A stretch of DNA of 56,231 bases from JBPCNH01 sp051001455. GTDB lineage: Bacteria > Actinomycetota > CADDZG01 > WHSQ01. The notes beneath the pieces are model-generated. The model was given only the letters and a program-made list of their open reading frames with translations, ran no database searches and had not been told where the DNA came from. Position numbers and translations under genes: made by a program. The stretch is from contig JBPCNH010000027.1 in assembly GCA_051001455.1 (NCBI GenBank), forward strand, positions 1 through 56,231. The letters run 5' to 3'. This document shows positions 45,040 to 53,832 of this stretch, piece by piece. Within the stretch, counting starts at the first letter, position 1. Each line of letters begins with the position of its first letter.

Positions 45040-46686
45040 GTGGACGCAGACGTCATCGTGGTAGGCGGCGGGCTCGCCGGGCTCGTCACCACGGCGGAAG
45101 CCGCCGGTGCGGGACTAAAGGTCCTGCTCCTCGACCAGGAGCCGGAGGGTTCTCTGGGTGGCCAGGCGTTCTGGTCCTTCGGCGGCCTCTTCATGGTCGG
45201 CACTCCCGAGCAACGCCGGATGGGTATCAAAGATTCTCGTGAGCTGGCCCTGCAAGATTGGCTGGGCACGGCCGGGTTCGACCGAGCGGAAGATGATTGG
45301 GCGCGCCGGTGGGCGGAGGCATACGTGGATTTCGCCAGCGGAGAAAAGCGTTCCTGGCTCCACGGGCTCGGCATGCGGTTCTTCCCTGTTGTCGGTTGGG
45401 CCGAGCGGGGCGGCCATCTCGCTACGGGACACGGCAACTCGGTTCCGCGTTTCCACGTCACATGGGGAACGGGACCCGCCGTCATCGAGCCTTTCGTACG
45501 CCTGGTTCACGAGGCGGTTGAACGTGGGCGGGTGGAGCTCCGATTTCGCCACCGCGTCGACGAGCTCACCGCCCATGCTGGAGTGATAACCGGCGTCCGA
45601 GGGACCATCCTCGAACCAAGTCAGGTGGGGCGTGGCCAGAAGAGCTCGCGGGAGGTTGTCGGCGAGTTCGAACTGACGGCGGAGGCGGTGGTCGTCACTT
45701 CTGGTGGGATCGGCGCCAACGAGGAGTTGGTGCGAGCCAACTGGCCCTCGCGGCTGGGCGCAGCTCCGAAACGGATGGTCACCGGCGTTCCCGATCACGT
45801 GGATGGACGGATGCTAGGGATAACCGAAGCGGCTGGGGGCCGCATCGTGAACCGCGACCGCATGTGGCACTACACCGAAGGCCTCCAGAACTGGGATCCG
45901 ATCTGGACCGGACACGGGATCAGGATCCTGCCCGGACCGTCGGCGATGTGGTTCGACGCCCTCGGAAGGCGCATGCCCATCCCCTGCTTCCCCGGCTTCG
46001 ACACGCTGGGCACGCTCGAACACATCATGGGGACCGGGTACGACTACTCATGGTTCGTCCTCACGCAGAAGATCATCGAGAAGGAATTCGCTCTCTCGGG
46101 TTCAGAACAGAACCCAGACCTGACCGACAAGAGCATCAAGCAGGTGCTGAAGCGGGTGCTACCCGGCGCGCCCGGACCTGTGGAAGCGTTCAAACAGAAG
46201 GGAGCAGACTTCGCCGTCGCCGACACGCTTCCCGAGCTGGTCCAGAAGATGAACGGCTTGACGGATGAGCCCTTGATCGATCTCGCCGAGCTAGAGCGCC
46301 AGATCGTGGCGCGCGACCGGGAGATCGACAATCCCTTCACCAAGGACCTTCAGATCACGGCGATCAGAGGGGCCCGTCGGTACCGCGGGGACAAGCTCGT
46401 CAGGGTGGCGAGTCCACATCGCATCCTCGATCCCAAAGCCGGGCCATTGATCGCCGTGAGGTTGAACATCCTGACCCGCAAGACGCTTGGAGGCCTCCAG
46501 ACGGATCTCGCAAGCCGTGTCCTCGGCGACGACGGAAAACCTGTGCCCGGCCTCTACGCTGCGGGCGAAGTGGCAGGTTTCGGTGGTGGAGGCGTTCACG
46601 GGTACCGCTCGCTCGAGGGGACGTTTCTCGGCGGCTGCATCTTCTCGGGACGCAACGCGGGGCGCGACCTCGCCGCATCCCTATAG
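45040..46686 (+). CDS. FAD-binding dehydrogenase (KsdD/fumarate-reductase fold)
   Basis: From the GTG preceded by GGAGG the protein has 548 residues. N-terminal FAD motif VVGGGLAGLVTTAEAAGAG; C-terminal GLYAAGEVAGFGGGGVHGYR and GTFLGGCIFSGRNAG, as in the actinobacterial FAD-binding dehydrogenase family related to 3-ketosteroid dehydrogenases. It removes hydrogen from an unknown substrate. An ATG at 45022 in frame lacks a good ribosome site. Confidence 0.9.
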   Translation: MDADVIVVGGGLAGLVTTAEAAGAGLKVLLLDQEPEGSLGGQAFWSFGGLFMVGTPEQRRMGIKDSRELALQDWLGTAGFDRAEDDWARRWAEAYVDFASGEKRSWLHGLGMRFFPVVGWAERGGHLATGHGNSVPRFHVTWGTGPAVIEPFVRLVHEAVERGRVELRFRHRVDELTAHAGVITGVRGTILEPSQVGRGQKSSREVVGEFELTAEAVVVTSGGIGANEELVRANWPSRLGAAPKRMVTGVPDHVDGRMLGITEAAGGRIVNRDRMWHYTEGLQNWDPIWTGHGIRILPGPSAMWFDALGRRMPIPCFPGFDTLGTLEHIMGTGYDYSWFVLTQKIIEKEFALSGSEQNPDLTDKSIKQVLKRVLPGAPGPVEAFKQKGADFAVADTLPELVQKMNGLTDEPLIDLAELERQIVARDREIDNPFTKDLQITAIRGARRYRGDKLVRVASPHRILDPKAGPLIAVRLNILTRKTLGGLQTDLASRVLGDDGKPVPGLYAAGEVAGFGGGGVHGYRSLEGTFLGGCIFSGRNAGRDLAASL

Positions 46687-46815
46687 CCAAGCTTAAGAAA
46701 GACTGCAGCCCTCGATGGCTCCCGCCTCTCAACGCCACGCACCGCAGTTAAAGCTCGGAACATGGGATCCGCGAGGAGCCCCTGGTCGAGTCGTGATGCG
46801 TGCTCTGGCGCGCTG

Positions 46816-48855
46816 TCAGCGCACCCGGGCGACCAATATCGCGATGTCGTCGCTGGCGCTCCCTAGGTGATGCTCTTCGGCCGCGGCAGCAAGACCCTGC
46901 GCCACCTCCTCGACACTGGCCCGCGCGGTCTGCTTGAGCCACGTGAGGAGCCGCTCTTCCCCGAATAGGTCATCCTCACGACGCGCCTCCGTCACACCGT
47001 CGCTGTAGATGATCAGCGTGTCGCCGGGTGACAGCCGGGTACGCCTGTCCTTCCCGTGCCATCCCTCGAATGCGCCGACGATGAGACCAGGGTCGGCCAT
47101 CGCCCGGACGTCGCCCGTGGAGGAAACGACGAGGGGGGGCGGGTGACCACCGACCGAGGCGGTAAGCGTCACAACGCCGTCTCGTTTCCGCAGCCGGCAG
47201 TAGGCGACGGTGCAGAACTCGTCGGGAAACTGACGAACGATCGCCTCGTTCAGCACCGAGAGGATCGAGGAGGGGCGTCTCGATCGCATCGCTGCTGCCC
47301 TCAACGTGTATCTCGCCAAACCGGTCAGAGCCGCGGCCTTCGGGCCTTTGCCGACCACGTCCCCGAGGACCATCCCCCAGTCGTCTCGCCCCGTCTCGAA
47401 GAGGTCGTAGAAGTCTCCTCCCACCTCGATCCCCTCCCCGGCCGGCTTGTATGCCGCAGCCACCTCGAGCCACGAGATATCGGGCAGTTCAGGCGGCAAG
47501 AGACTCCGTTGCAGAGTGCTGGCGATCCGTGCGAGGCGATCGCGACTGAGGTTGAGCTGAACCTCCGCCTCGCGGCGAGCGGTGATGTCCCTCACGAATC
47601 CAGTGAACAGAGCCGGGCCGGGCACTTCAACGCGGGTAACGGTAAGTTCGACGGGAAACTCGCTGCCGTCCCGTCGAAGGGCGTCGACCTCTACCCGAGC
47701 GCCTATAACGGGACCTTGTCCGCTGACGAGATAACTCTCCAACCCCCTCCGGTGAGCGTCGCGCAGTCGCGGAGGGATGATGAGATCGGCAAGCTCGGTC
47801 CCGACTGCTTCCTCGCGCGAATAGCCGAAGGTAGTTTCCGCTGCGTGATTGAACTCGACGATGCGCCCAGCCGCATCCATCGAGATGATGCAATCGAGGG
47901 CAGCTTCGACTATCGCTGCAGTACGCTGCTCGGAGGCCTTTAGCGCCTCCTGAGACTTCGTCAATTCCGTCGCCCGAGCTTCGGCTGCTTGCCACGCCTG
48001 CTCGAGGCGCAAGGCCTGTTGTGAGACGACCCCTCCTCGCACCTCGAGTAGCTCGTTCAATGAGGACACCTGCGCCTGCAGCTGAAGTGTCATCTCCTCT
48101 GGACCGGGAGCTCTTGAGAGAGCCGGTTCACCGTCGAAGACCGTGGTGAAAACAAAAGGTAGGAGCACGAGCTTGATACCCAAGGCTACCGAAGCGATCA
48201 GATCTGCGGTCTCCTTGGGGATGGCCTGCGAAGAGAAGAGGACGGCGGCGAAGATCGATCCATCAGGGAGCAAACCTCCGAACCCAAGTACCGATCTGAT
48301 CCCGTACTTCAGCACGAAATCTTCTTGGGCCGGGATCACGTTGCTGCCTCTAGCTTCCGGCACGTAGAAGACGCCGAAGTCCCTCCTGTGGTTAAGGATG
48401 AAGAGTTGGGGGTCCACGCGCACGACTTCCTCACTCGAGAAACCGAGATCCTCTACCAGGCGCGCAACCATGGGCAGACGCTGGATGGCGACTGCGTCGC
48501 CCAACCAGATCGCTCGGTGCTCCTCAGACGCGCGTCGATCGTTCCAATCTGGTTCCAGCCCCGACGTTGCCAACAGTGTGAGGCAGGAGCTATCTGGATC
48601 CAGAGCTTCGGCGTCTGTTCCTTGCCGTACGTATTCCCGCAGGCCCTCTTCGAGACGGCCGAAGGGATGGGTCTTATAGATCCGTACGAGCGCGCAGGAG
48701 GGCTCACCGGTGTTCTTATCGATCAAGCTGGTCCGGAAGTAGTCGACGACCGCCCCGGCGGCCTGCTCCATGCTCCCGGCACCTCGCGCGGCATCACGCA
48801 GGCCGTCGGATACGGCCAGCATGTCACTCAACGTGAAACTAGAAAGATCGAACAC
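46816..48855 (-). CDS. SpoIIE-type PP2C phosphatase with sensor and PAS domains
   Basis: A 679-residue signalling phosphatase. N-terminal GAF-like sensor region (about 1-245), a coiled coil (about 260-310), a PAS domain (about 315-430: IVEAALDCIISMDAAGRIVE), and a C-terminal SpoIIE/PP2C domain (about 450-679) with GGDFYDLF, DVVGKGPKAA, PSVGGH-type and SDGVTEAR motifs. Such proteins dephosphorylate anti-anti-sigma factors and link signals to stress sigma control. The GTG start has AAAGGGG 7 bases upstream; an ATG 15 codons upstream lacks one. Confidence 0.9.
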   Translation of the reverse strand: MFDLSSFTLSDMLAVSDGLRDAARGAGSMEQAAGAVVDYFRTSLIDKNTGEPSCALVRIYKTHPFGRLEEGLREYVRQGTDAEALDPDSSCLTLLATSGLEPDWNDRRASEEHRAIWLGDAVAIQRLPMVARLVEDLGFSSEEVVRVDPQLFILNHRRDFGVFYVPEARGSNVIPAQEDFVLKYGIRSVLGFGGLLPDGSIFAAVLFSSQAIPKETADLIASVALGIKLVLLPFVFTTVFDGEPALSRAPGPEEMTLQLQAQVSSLNELLEVRGGVVSQQALRLEQAWQAAEARATELTKSQEALKASEQRTAAIVEAALDCIISMDAAGRIVEFNHAAETTFGYSREEAVGTELADLIIPPRLRDAHRRGLESYLVSGQGPVIGARVEVDALRRDGSEFPVELTVTRVEVPGPALFTGFVRDITARREAEVQLNLSRDRLARIASTLQRSLLPPELPDISWLEVAAAYKPAGEGIEVGGDFYDLFETGRDDWGMVLGDVVGKGPKAAALTGLARYTLRAAAMRSRRPSSILSVLNEAIVRQFPDEFCTVAYCRLRKRDGVVTLTASVGGHPPPLVVSSTGDVRAMADPGLIVGAFEGWHGKDRRTRLSPGDTLIIYSDGVTEARREDDLFGEERLLTWLKQTARASVEEVAQGLAAAAEEHHLGSASDDIAILVARVR

Positions 48856-48997
48856 CTGACATCCCCTTTGCGATGCAGGAAGGATAGATGGACCGGGCAT
48901 CAGATATCGACCATGAGCCGGGTCGTCAGGCGGAGACCTCTACGTCATCGTCCGGAGGAACGCCGGACCCGCGACCGGACACCTTCGGCGGGGAGGA

Positions 48998-50263
48998 TCA
49001 GAGAGCTCGGTCGATCTTGAAGATCGTGCCCGAAAAGTCCGCGATATACATCGCACCATCCGCATCGAAAGCGATATCGATAGGGACGTCCATAACGAGG
49101 AAAGCACTCTGGGACTTCACCTTCCGACCACTGTCGTCGAGCTGCACCCGAATGATGTCGTGTCCGGCTGGCGGGCCAAACAGATTCCCCCACTCGGCAA
49201 CGAATAGATCGTTCTCGAACTCCTCTCCCCAATTCTCGGTCGTCTGGAAAGCGAGTCCATTGGACGAGGTGTGCAGGCCAAAGGAGGACACCGGACGTGG
49301 GACCGAGGATCGGCAGGGACCGAATCTCTCTATCACTTCCCCGTTCGGGTTCTGAAACGGCTTGAGACCCCCTTGCCGGGCGACGTTGTACATGCACGAA
49401 GGGAAGCCGAAGTGATCGACGTTCCTGTCTTCGACGTCGGTAGCGAACAGGAGGTCGTCGGAGTCCTCCAGATCAGGATCGAGCGGATTCTCACCGGTCG
49501 AACCCTGTCGAGCATCATCGATGCCGTTCATCGGCACGAACAAGAGGCTCTTCCGGACCGGCGAGAAAGCGAGGTCGTATACGTTTCGCCATCCGGTAGC
49601 AACCAGTTCTCCCTTCTTCCCCAGACGGGCCAGAGACAGTTTCCGGGCCCCGGGATTCACCTTCACGACAGAACCCGACCACGGCAGAACTTCGCTGGGT
49701 CCTCCGTCGACGCCGTCGTCGGTGGAGTTTCCGTTGGCGATGTAAAGCATCCCGTCGGGACCGAATGCCAGACCATTCGTGTTGTGTCGCCCGTTCGGAA
49801 GATCCTTGAGCACTATGTGTCGCTTGTCCGAGACTCCATCGCCATCGGTATCTCGCAATCTCCACACGCGTCCGTAGGTTCGGAAACCGAAGGGCCCCTC
49901 GACAGAGTTCGTGGAATCCGAGACGTAGACATCACCACCCTCACTCGCCACGACCCCGAGTGGGCCGTCGAAACCCTCAGCGAAGACGACGGCAGGCCCA
50001 GCGATAGCGGCCCCGGCATCGAAAGCCAGAACCGCGCCGTTCGCATGGTCGGTCACGTAAAGGCGCTGGCCCTCGCCCTCAGCGCGCGTGTCGGGACCAA
50101 ACGCGAGACTCGTGGGCGTCCCGCCGGTCACGGCGTAGGGATGTACATAGAAACCGGGTTCGACGACCGGAGGTTGAGCGATCAGTGGTCCGGCGACCGA
50201 TGCATTCAAAGGCACGGCCAGGAGAAGGGCGACTACCGGGCCGATGGCTCGCCGCGGGTTCAC
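48998..50263 (-). CDS. Secreted PQQ-type sugar/aldose dehydrogenase (soluble GDH-like propeller)
   Basis: A 421-residue secreted protein, GTG start, signal peptide about residues 1-24. It has the six-bladed propeller pattern of PQQ-dependent sugar or sorbosone dehydrogenases: TSLAFGPDTRAEGEGQRLYV, GPLGVVASEGGDVYVSD, RHNTNGLAFGPDGMLYIANG, TGWRNVYDLAFSP and the C-terminal PIDIAFDADGAMYIADF. I cannot confirm PQQ ligands. It overlaps the upstream cupredoxin gene by 4 bp, which suggests the copper protein takes its electrons. Confidence 0.83.
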   Translation of the reverse strand: MNPRRAIGPVVALLLAVPLNASVAGPLIAQPPVVEPGFYVHPYAVTGGTPTSLAFGPDTRAEGEGQRLYVTDHANGAVLAFDAGAAIAGPAVVFAEGFDGPLGVVASEGGDVYVSDSTNSVEGPFGFRTYGRVWRLRDTDGDGVSDKRHIVLKDLPNGRHNTNGLAFGPDGMLYIANGNSTDDGVDGGPSEVLPWSGSVVKVNPGARKLSLARLGKKGELVATGWRNVYDLAFSPVRKSLLFVPMNGIDDARQGSTGENPLDPDLEDSDDLLFATDVEDRNVDHFGFPSCMYNVARQGGLKPFQNPNGEVIERFGPCRSSVPRPVSSFGLHTSSNGLAFQTTENWGEEFENDLFVAEWGNLFGPPAGHDIIRVQLDDSGRKVKSQSAFLVMDVPIDIAFDADGAMYIADFSGTIFKIDRAL

Positions 50264-50658
50264 CGGACGATCAGCGTGCCCCGCATATTGGGATGGACGC
50301 TGCAGAAGAATGCGTACTCGTTGCCAGGTTCAAGACCTTCCAATCCGAGCACCTCGGTGGTTTCCCCTGCTCCGATGGTCTCGGACCAGAATAAAGGACA
50401 CTTACCTTTGTCATAAGCAGAGCACCACTTCACCTTCTTGGCCTTCTTCTTACGGAGGAAGTCGTCCGGCGCCATGAAGTTGTGGGGGGCAACGTCACCG
50501 TTTGCGTAGGTGATGTCCTCGCCCTGTTCGACGATCACCACCGGCGGAGCGTATCCGGCCAGGAACCCTCCCGGAGCAGTGGCCACCACCGCTGCCCCAG
50601 CGGAGTCCGGAAGGAGCAGAATCGCAAGGAAGGAAAACGCAACTACAGACCGGCGCAT
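50260..50658 (-). CDS. Secreted plastocyanin/azurin-like blue copper protein
   Basis: From the ATG of MRRSVVAFSFL the protein has 132 residues with signal peptide about 1-22; a longer frame upstream is not needed. A type I copper site is visible: His in APHNFMAP, then Cys-His-Met in FFCSVHPNMRGTLIV. Two further cysteines (WCSAYDKGKCPLF) may form a disulfide in an inserted Lys-rich loop. It is a small electron carrier outside the membrane. Its stop overlaps the start of the PQQ-type dehydrogenase. Confidence 0.88.
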   Translation of the reverse strand: MRRSVVAFSFLAILLLPDSAGAAVVATAPGGFLAGYAPPVVIVEQGEDITYANGDVAPHNFMAPDDFLRKKKAKKVKWCSAYDKGKCPLFWSETIGAGETTEVLGLEGLEPGNEYAFFCSVHPNMRGTLIVR

Positions 50659-50711
50659 AACCCACAGGTTCGCCGGAAACAAGCCCAGTCCTCCCTGCGA
50701 CGGACGCCACG

Positions 50712-50748
50712 CGGAAAGGCCGCCCGGCTTTCCGGACGGCCTCCTTCG
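50712..50748 (-). terminator. Hairpin between the Cys-rich peptide gene and the cupredoxin gene
   Basis: GGCCG-TCCGG and CCGGG-CGGCC pair around AAAG on the minus strand, followed by TTTCC. It is likely a terminator for the small secreted peptide gene at 50763-50945. Confidence 0.55.
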
Positions 50749-50762
50749 ACCCCTTATCTCGA

Positions 50763-50945
50763 TCAGCAGACCGGCAATTTGAGGCACAACGAGCGCACCA
50801 GCATCTCGCTATAAACCAAGCACTTCACGTCCTCCACCCCCGGAGGATCCTCGATGTAACAAGTGGTTGCCGCCGCAGGTGCAGCAGGTACCAGAACAGC
50901 CACTGCCGTGAGAGACATCACCACTAGGGCGAGGCGCTTCCGCAA
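50763..50945 (-). CDS. Small secreted Cys-rich peptide (A)
   Basis: A 60-residue peptide starting at TTG with SD AAGGAGG 6-7 bases upstream (the ATG ten codons earlier has none). A signal peptide covers about residues 1-26 (ALVVMSLTAVAVLVPAAPAA); the mature 34 residues hold four cysteines (TCYIEDPPGVEDVKC, SLCLKLPVC). I do not recognise it. A gene for a peptide of the same size and plan lies just upstream (50994-51176). Confidence 0.6.
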   Translation of the reverse strand: MRKRLALVVMSLTAVAVLVPAAPAAATTCYIEDPPGVEDVKCLVYSEMLVRSLCLKLPVC

Positions 50946-50993
50946 AAGACTCCCTCCTTTTCTTCGATCCTTCATCCAACGCTCGGCTCGCGA

Positions 50994-51176
50994 CTACCAA
51001 ACCTGGCAGAACGCGAACAGGTCTGCGGTGTACTTGTTGCTCTGACCGGCTTCGCAGACGATCACGCAAGGATTCACAGGCTCCCCGACGCATTTCGCGG
51101 TGGCGGGACCCGCTGCCAGGACCAGGAACGATGAGCCCAATAAAGCCGCGACGACGAAGCCTCGTAGTTTCTTCAT
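50994..51176 (-). CDS. Small secreted Cys-rich peptide (B)
   Basis: A 60-residue peptide from the ATG of MKKLRGFVV (SD GGGAGAGGGA). Signal peptide about residues 1-27, mature part with four cysteines (KCVGEPVNPCVIVCEAGQ, AFCQVW). Like peptide A it has a short Pro-containing stretch after the first Cys and one Cys close to the C-terminus, but the identity is low. Function unknown; possible roles include bacteriocin, inhibitor or surface protein. The pair is probably one transcript with A. Confidence 0.65.
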   Translation of the reverse strand: MKKLRGFVVAALLGSSFLVLAAGPATAKCVGEPVNPCVIVCEAGQSNKYTADLFAFCQVW

Positions 51177-51266
51177 TCCCTCTCCCACTCGATGCTTGCG
51201 TTGCTCCGAAGGTAAGCATAGCGAACAAAAGGGACAAGGCGAGGCTCAGCGCAGTGGGGGCTGTCG

Positions 51267-51340
51267 TGGGGGCGGCTGGGCTCGAACCAGCGACCGATCG
51301 ATTATGAGTCGATTGCTCTAACCAACTGAGCTACGCACCC
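51267..51340 (-). tRNA. tRNA-Met (anticodon CAT)
   Basis: The minus strand folds as a tRNA: acceptor GGGTGCG with CGCCCCC (one T-C mismatch at pair 4), D-arm TAGCTCAGTTGGTTAGAGCA, anticodon stem ATCGA/TCGAT with loop CTCATAA (CAT), T-arm GCTGGTTCGAGCCCAGC. CCA is not encoded. The acceptor lacks initiator features, so elongator Met is likely; a lysidine-modified Ile tRNA cannot be excluded. Confidence 0.9.
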
Positions 51341-51394
51341 TAAGGGGCCGTTGTCCCTGATAACTCGGCTCCTCGGCTCCTCACCGCAAAAAAA

Positions 51395-51700
51395 TCAGTG
51401 CCCGAGTCGCAGCTTCAGAGCGGCGACCAGTTGGCCAACCGAGGGTGCACCTTCTACGCCCTTTCCCGTCTTGTACACCCGGCACGACAGACCGGTAGGA
51501 GTCTCAGGATCTCCGAACGGGTCCACGCCTTCGATGAGAACGGTCGGCGAGCCGCGGAAATCGAGTTCGTCCGCCTCCTCAGTAGTTTGTACCGGCTGAA
51601 GGCCGATCTCACGGCCTAGACCAAGTCGATCCAACGCCTCTTCCATCCGACCGCGGGCGACTTCCCAGTTTGGGCAGCGTTAGAAGTACAACAACGTCAC
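51395..51700 (-). pseudogene. Thioredoxin-like 'DF'-type protein gene with a nonsense codon
   Basis: The C-terminal 83 residues (MEEALDRLGLG to the stop) match thioredoxin-fold proteins with the DFRGSPTVLIEGVDPFGD signature that are often near alkylmercury-lyase-like genes. Upstream in the same frame lies the expected N-terminus, VTLLYF-stop-RCPNWEVARGR, where the family has an acidic or small residue (YFDGCPNW). The stop is TAA, so selenocysteine is ruled out. Either the gene is dead or a shortened product starts at the ATG at 51646, missing the CPNW redox site. Confidence 0.65.
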
Positions 51701-51749
51701 CTGAGGGTCATTTGCTCTCCTCGATCAACCGGCATCAGCAAACACCAGG

Positions 51750-52439
51750 TCAGCTCTCATGGAGTTTCTTCGCCCTCGCGAGCGCTTCATCCGGATGCTC
51801 AACAACCTCTACGTCAGAAGGAAGCGGCACTATCTTGGGTGTGATCTCGCGCATTGCCTGGGCGAAGACAACGAGATTCCGTGCCATGTGCTGGCCCATG
51901 TATTGCACAGACTTGTGGTCTCTTCCCGCTGTTGCGTAGTTGGGCCCAGGTGACTCGTCCGTCCACCCCGTCCAATAGACACGAGACTCTGGGGGAAGGA
52001 CAAAACCGATGTCGTTGAGAGCTTGAGCACATTCCGCGTACACATGGTGGCCACCATCTTCATTGCCTGTGATCGCGACACCGGCTACGCGGCCGTAGAC
52101 CTTCTTACGGCCGAGATCGTCATATGAGAACAGCCACGCATCCATCCGCTCGATGACGCGCTGGGCGATGCTCGATGGATGCCCGATCCAGATCGGTGTT
52201 CCGAACAGAAGCACCTCGGCAGCGAGGACCTGCTTGCCGATCTTCGGCCACTCGTCTCCGTCTCCCTCGTCCCACTCAACGCCGGGCTTGACGTTGTAGT
52301 CGGCGACACGAATCTCCTCGTAATCGATCTCGTCGTGCTCCCGCATCCACTCCACGACGTCCTGCATCATCACCGAGGTGTTCGAGGGCTTCTCGGATGA
52401 CTTCAACGAACAGTTGAGACCACAGACTTTTACGGGCAT
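51750..52439 (-). CDS. Flavodoxin-fold NAD(P)H-dependent FMN reductase
   Basis: A 229-residue flavoprotein with SD GGAGG. N-terminal VCGLNCSLKSSEKPSNTSVM binds FMN phosphate, LLFGTPIWIGHPSSIAQRVIER is the second FMN loop typical of the NADPH-dependent FMN reductase/flavodoxin family, and GVAITGNEDGGHH is the third. It probably reduces quinones, metals or azo compounds. It lies in the accessory part beside the DF-type and MerB-like genes. Confidence 0.9.
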   Translation of the reverse strand: MPVKVCGLNCSLKSSEKPSNTSVMMQDVVEWMREHDEIDYEEIRVADYNVKPGVEWDEGDGDEWPKIGKQVLAAEVLLFGTPIWIGHPSSIAQRVIERMDAWLFSYDDLGRKKVYGRVAGVAITGNEDGGHHVYAECAQALNDIGFVLPPESRVYWTGWTDESPGPNYATAGRDHKSVQYMGQHMARNLVVFAQAMREITPKIVPLPSDVEVVEHPDEALARAKKLHES

Positions 52440-52473
52440 GGGCCACCTCCAATCAGTGATCTGACCATACCCA

Positions 52474-52674
52474 TCACGCAGGCACTGCGTCGTCTACCTC
52501 AACACCTTTCCAGAAAGCAACGCGATCCTTGATCTTGCGAGCGAGTGGCGACGGCTTCGGGTAGTACCAGGCGGCGCCTTCGTTTCGAGCCTCACCGACA
52601 ACGAGGGTCAGGTAGCTATAACTAAGAGACGCCCGCCGACGGCAACACTCATCGGCCCTTCCAGGGCGGCCTGC
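52474..52674 (-). pseudogene. C-terminal fragment of a DUF427 protein
   Basis: The minus strand encodes YLTLVVGEARNEGAAWYYPK then PSPLARKIKDRVAFWKGVEV, the conserved end of DUF427 proteins. Upstream the frame turns into unrelated sequence and hits a stop at 52675, without a start codon. The N-terminal half of the domain is missing, so it is a remnant. Confidence 0.65.
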
Positions 52675-53026
52675 TTAGAACCTGTGACGCGCCCTACGTT
52701 CGACCGTCTCGACGCCGTTCTTGATCCTTCGGAGACCTTGATCGAGCTTTCTGGCAGAAGGACACATTGTCGATTTCGCTAAGAATGACCAGGTGTGTGA
52801 GTCCTTTTCCAACCGCTGCATCAACCTGGGCTTATGTGCTGTTTTCGCAGGTCAGAGGCCCTTTTCAGGTGGACCCGAGTTCTCTCAAATGGACCTGAAA
52901 AAACATGTAAACGTGGAACAAATGTTGAAGACCGATTCTTATCAGTACTGGCGTTTTCCCTGGTCAAGCGACAGTCTTCAGGGCGAACGAGCCAGCAGCG
53001 AAGAACCGGATTGGAGAGTGTGCTCC
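52675..53026. other. AT-richer spacer without recognised gene
   Basis: No protein of known type is encoded. The stretch 52860-52980 is visibly lower in GC than its neighbours and could be incoming DNA or a promoter region for the nitroreductase gene. The frame of that gene is open back to 52793, but the sequence before 53027 has no family resemblance. Confidence 0.35.
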
Positions 53027-53419
53027 GTGGACAAGCGCAGGGCCTCTAGGTTGCTAGGAAAATTCGTCGTGAACCCGGTCGTAAAGCTGGTCGCCGGCTT
53101 CGTTCCCTGGTGGGCGCTACTGGAGACGACGGGCAGAAAGAGCGGAAAGCCGTGGCGTAATCCCGTCGGCAACGGCCTCGACGGCAACACGTTCTGGATC
53201 GTCGCCGAGCACGGCCACCAGGCGGGATACGTCAAGAACATCAAGGCGAACCCGCGCGTTCGGCTGCGGGTCGGCGGTCGGTGGCGGAGAGGAACCGCAC
53301 ACATCCTTGAAGACGACGATGTCAGAGCGCGTCAACGGTCACTCCGGCAGGTAAACGCTGCGTTCGTACGGCTGATGGGAACCGACCTCCTCACCGTGCG
53401 CGTGGACCTCGACGAATGA
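53027..53419 (+). CDS. Deazaflavin (F420)-dependent nitroreductase-family protein
   Basis: A 130-residue split-barrel protein, GTG start, GGAGAG about 8 bases ahead. The family signature is LLETTGRKSGKPWRNPVGNG, then GNTFWIVAEHGHQAGYVKNI and NPRVRLRVGGRWRRGTAHIL, as in Ddn-type F420H2-dependent oxidoreductases of actinobacteria. These reduce quinones and nitro compounds with F420H2. It overlaps the next gene by 4 bp (ATGA). Confidence 0.9.
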   Translation: MDKRRASRLLGKFVVNPVVKLVAGFVPWWALLETTGRKSGKPWRNPVGNGLDGNTFWIVAEHGHQAGYVKNIKANPRVRLRVGGRWRRGTAHILEDDDVRARQRSLRQVNAAFVRLMGTDLLTVRVDLDE

Positions 53420-53832
53420 GCCCGTCGGTCGTTCGCGATGGTTTGCGAGCAGCGGTCCCCGCCGCGATCCTGAGTGGATTGCCCTCGACGCTTCATGCGC
53501 TGCTGACCAGGCGCGATCCTCTTGAAGCTTCCATCGCGGCAAGCTCGATCCTTCTTCCCAACGAAAGCCGTCGTGGTCGCTTGCTGGCGGCGGCCGCACC
53601 TGTCCACCTGGGCCTGTCGCTCTTCTGGTCCTTAACTCTTGCTGCACTCCTGCCTCGGAGGAAGCCGATTGCAGAAGGCATCGCGGCCGGCGTCGTCATC
53701 GCAGCCATAGATCTTGGTGTAATCGGGCGCCGCTACCGTTTGATCGAAGCACTGGAGCCAGTCCCGCAGCTGGCCGATCACATCGCGTTCGGGATCGTGA
53801 CCGCCCACCTGCTCTATAAGTTCGACGAATGA
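53416..53832 (+). CDS. Small actinobacterial membrane protein, unknown function
   Basis: A 138-residue protein whose ATG overlaps the stop of the nitroreductase gene. It has the segment AVPAAILSGLPSTLHALLTR, then RDPLEASIAASSILLPNE, known from a conserved actinobacterial family, and two or three hydrophobic helices (LGLSLFWSLTLAALL, IAAGVVIAAIDLGVIG). Function unknown. Coupling suggests it works with the F420-type reductase. Its 3' end faces the methyltransferase gene. Confidence 0.75.
   Translation: MSPSVVRDGLRAAVPAAILSGLPSTLHALLTRRDPLEASIAASSILLPNESRRGRLLAAAAPVHLGLSLFWSLTLAALLPRRKPIAEGIAAGVVIAAIDLGVIGRRYRLIEALEPVPQLADHIAFGIVTAHLLYKFDE

Noticed and set aside
51682..51684. Selenocysteine at the stop in the DF-type gene
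   Set aside because: The codon is TAA, not TGA, and the cysteine of CPNW is still encoded next to it.
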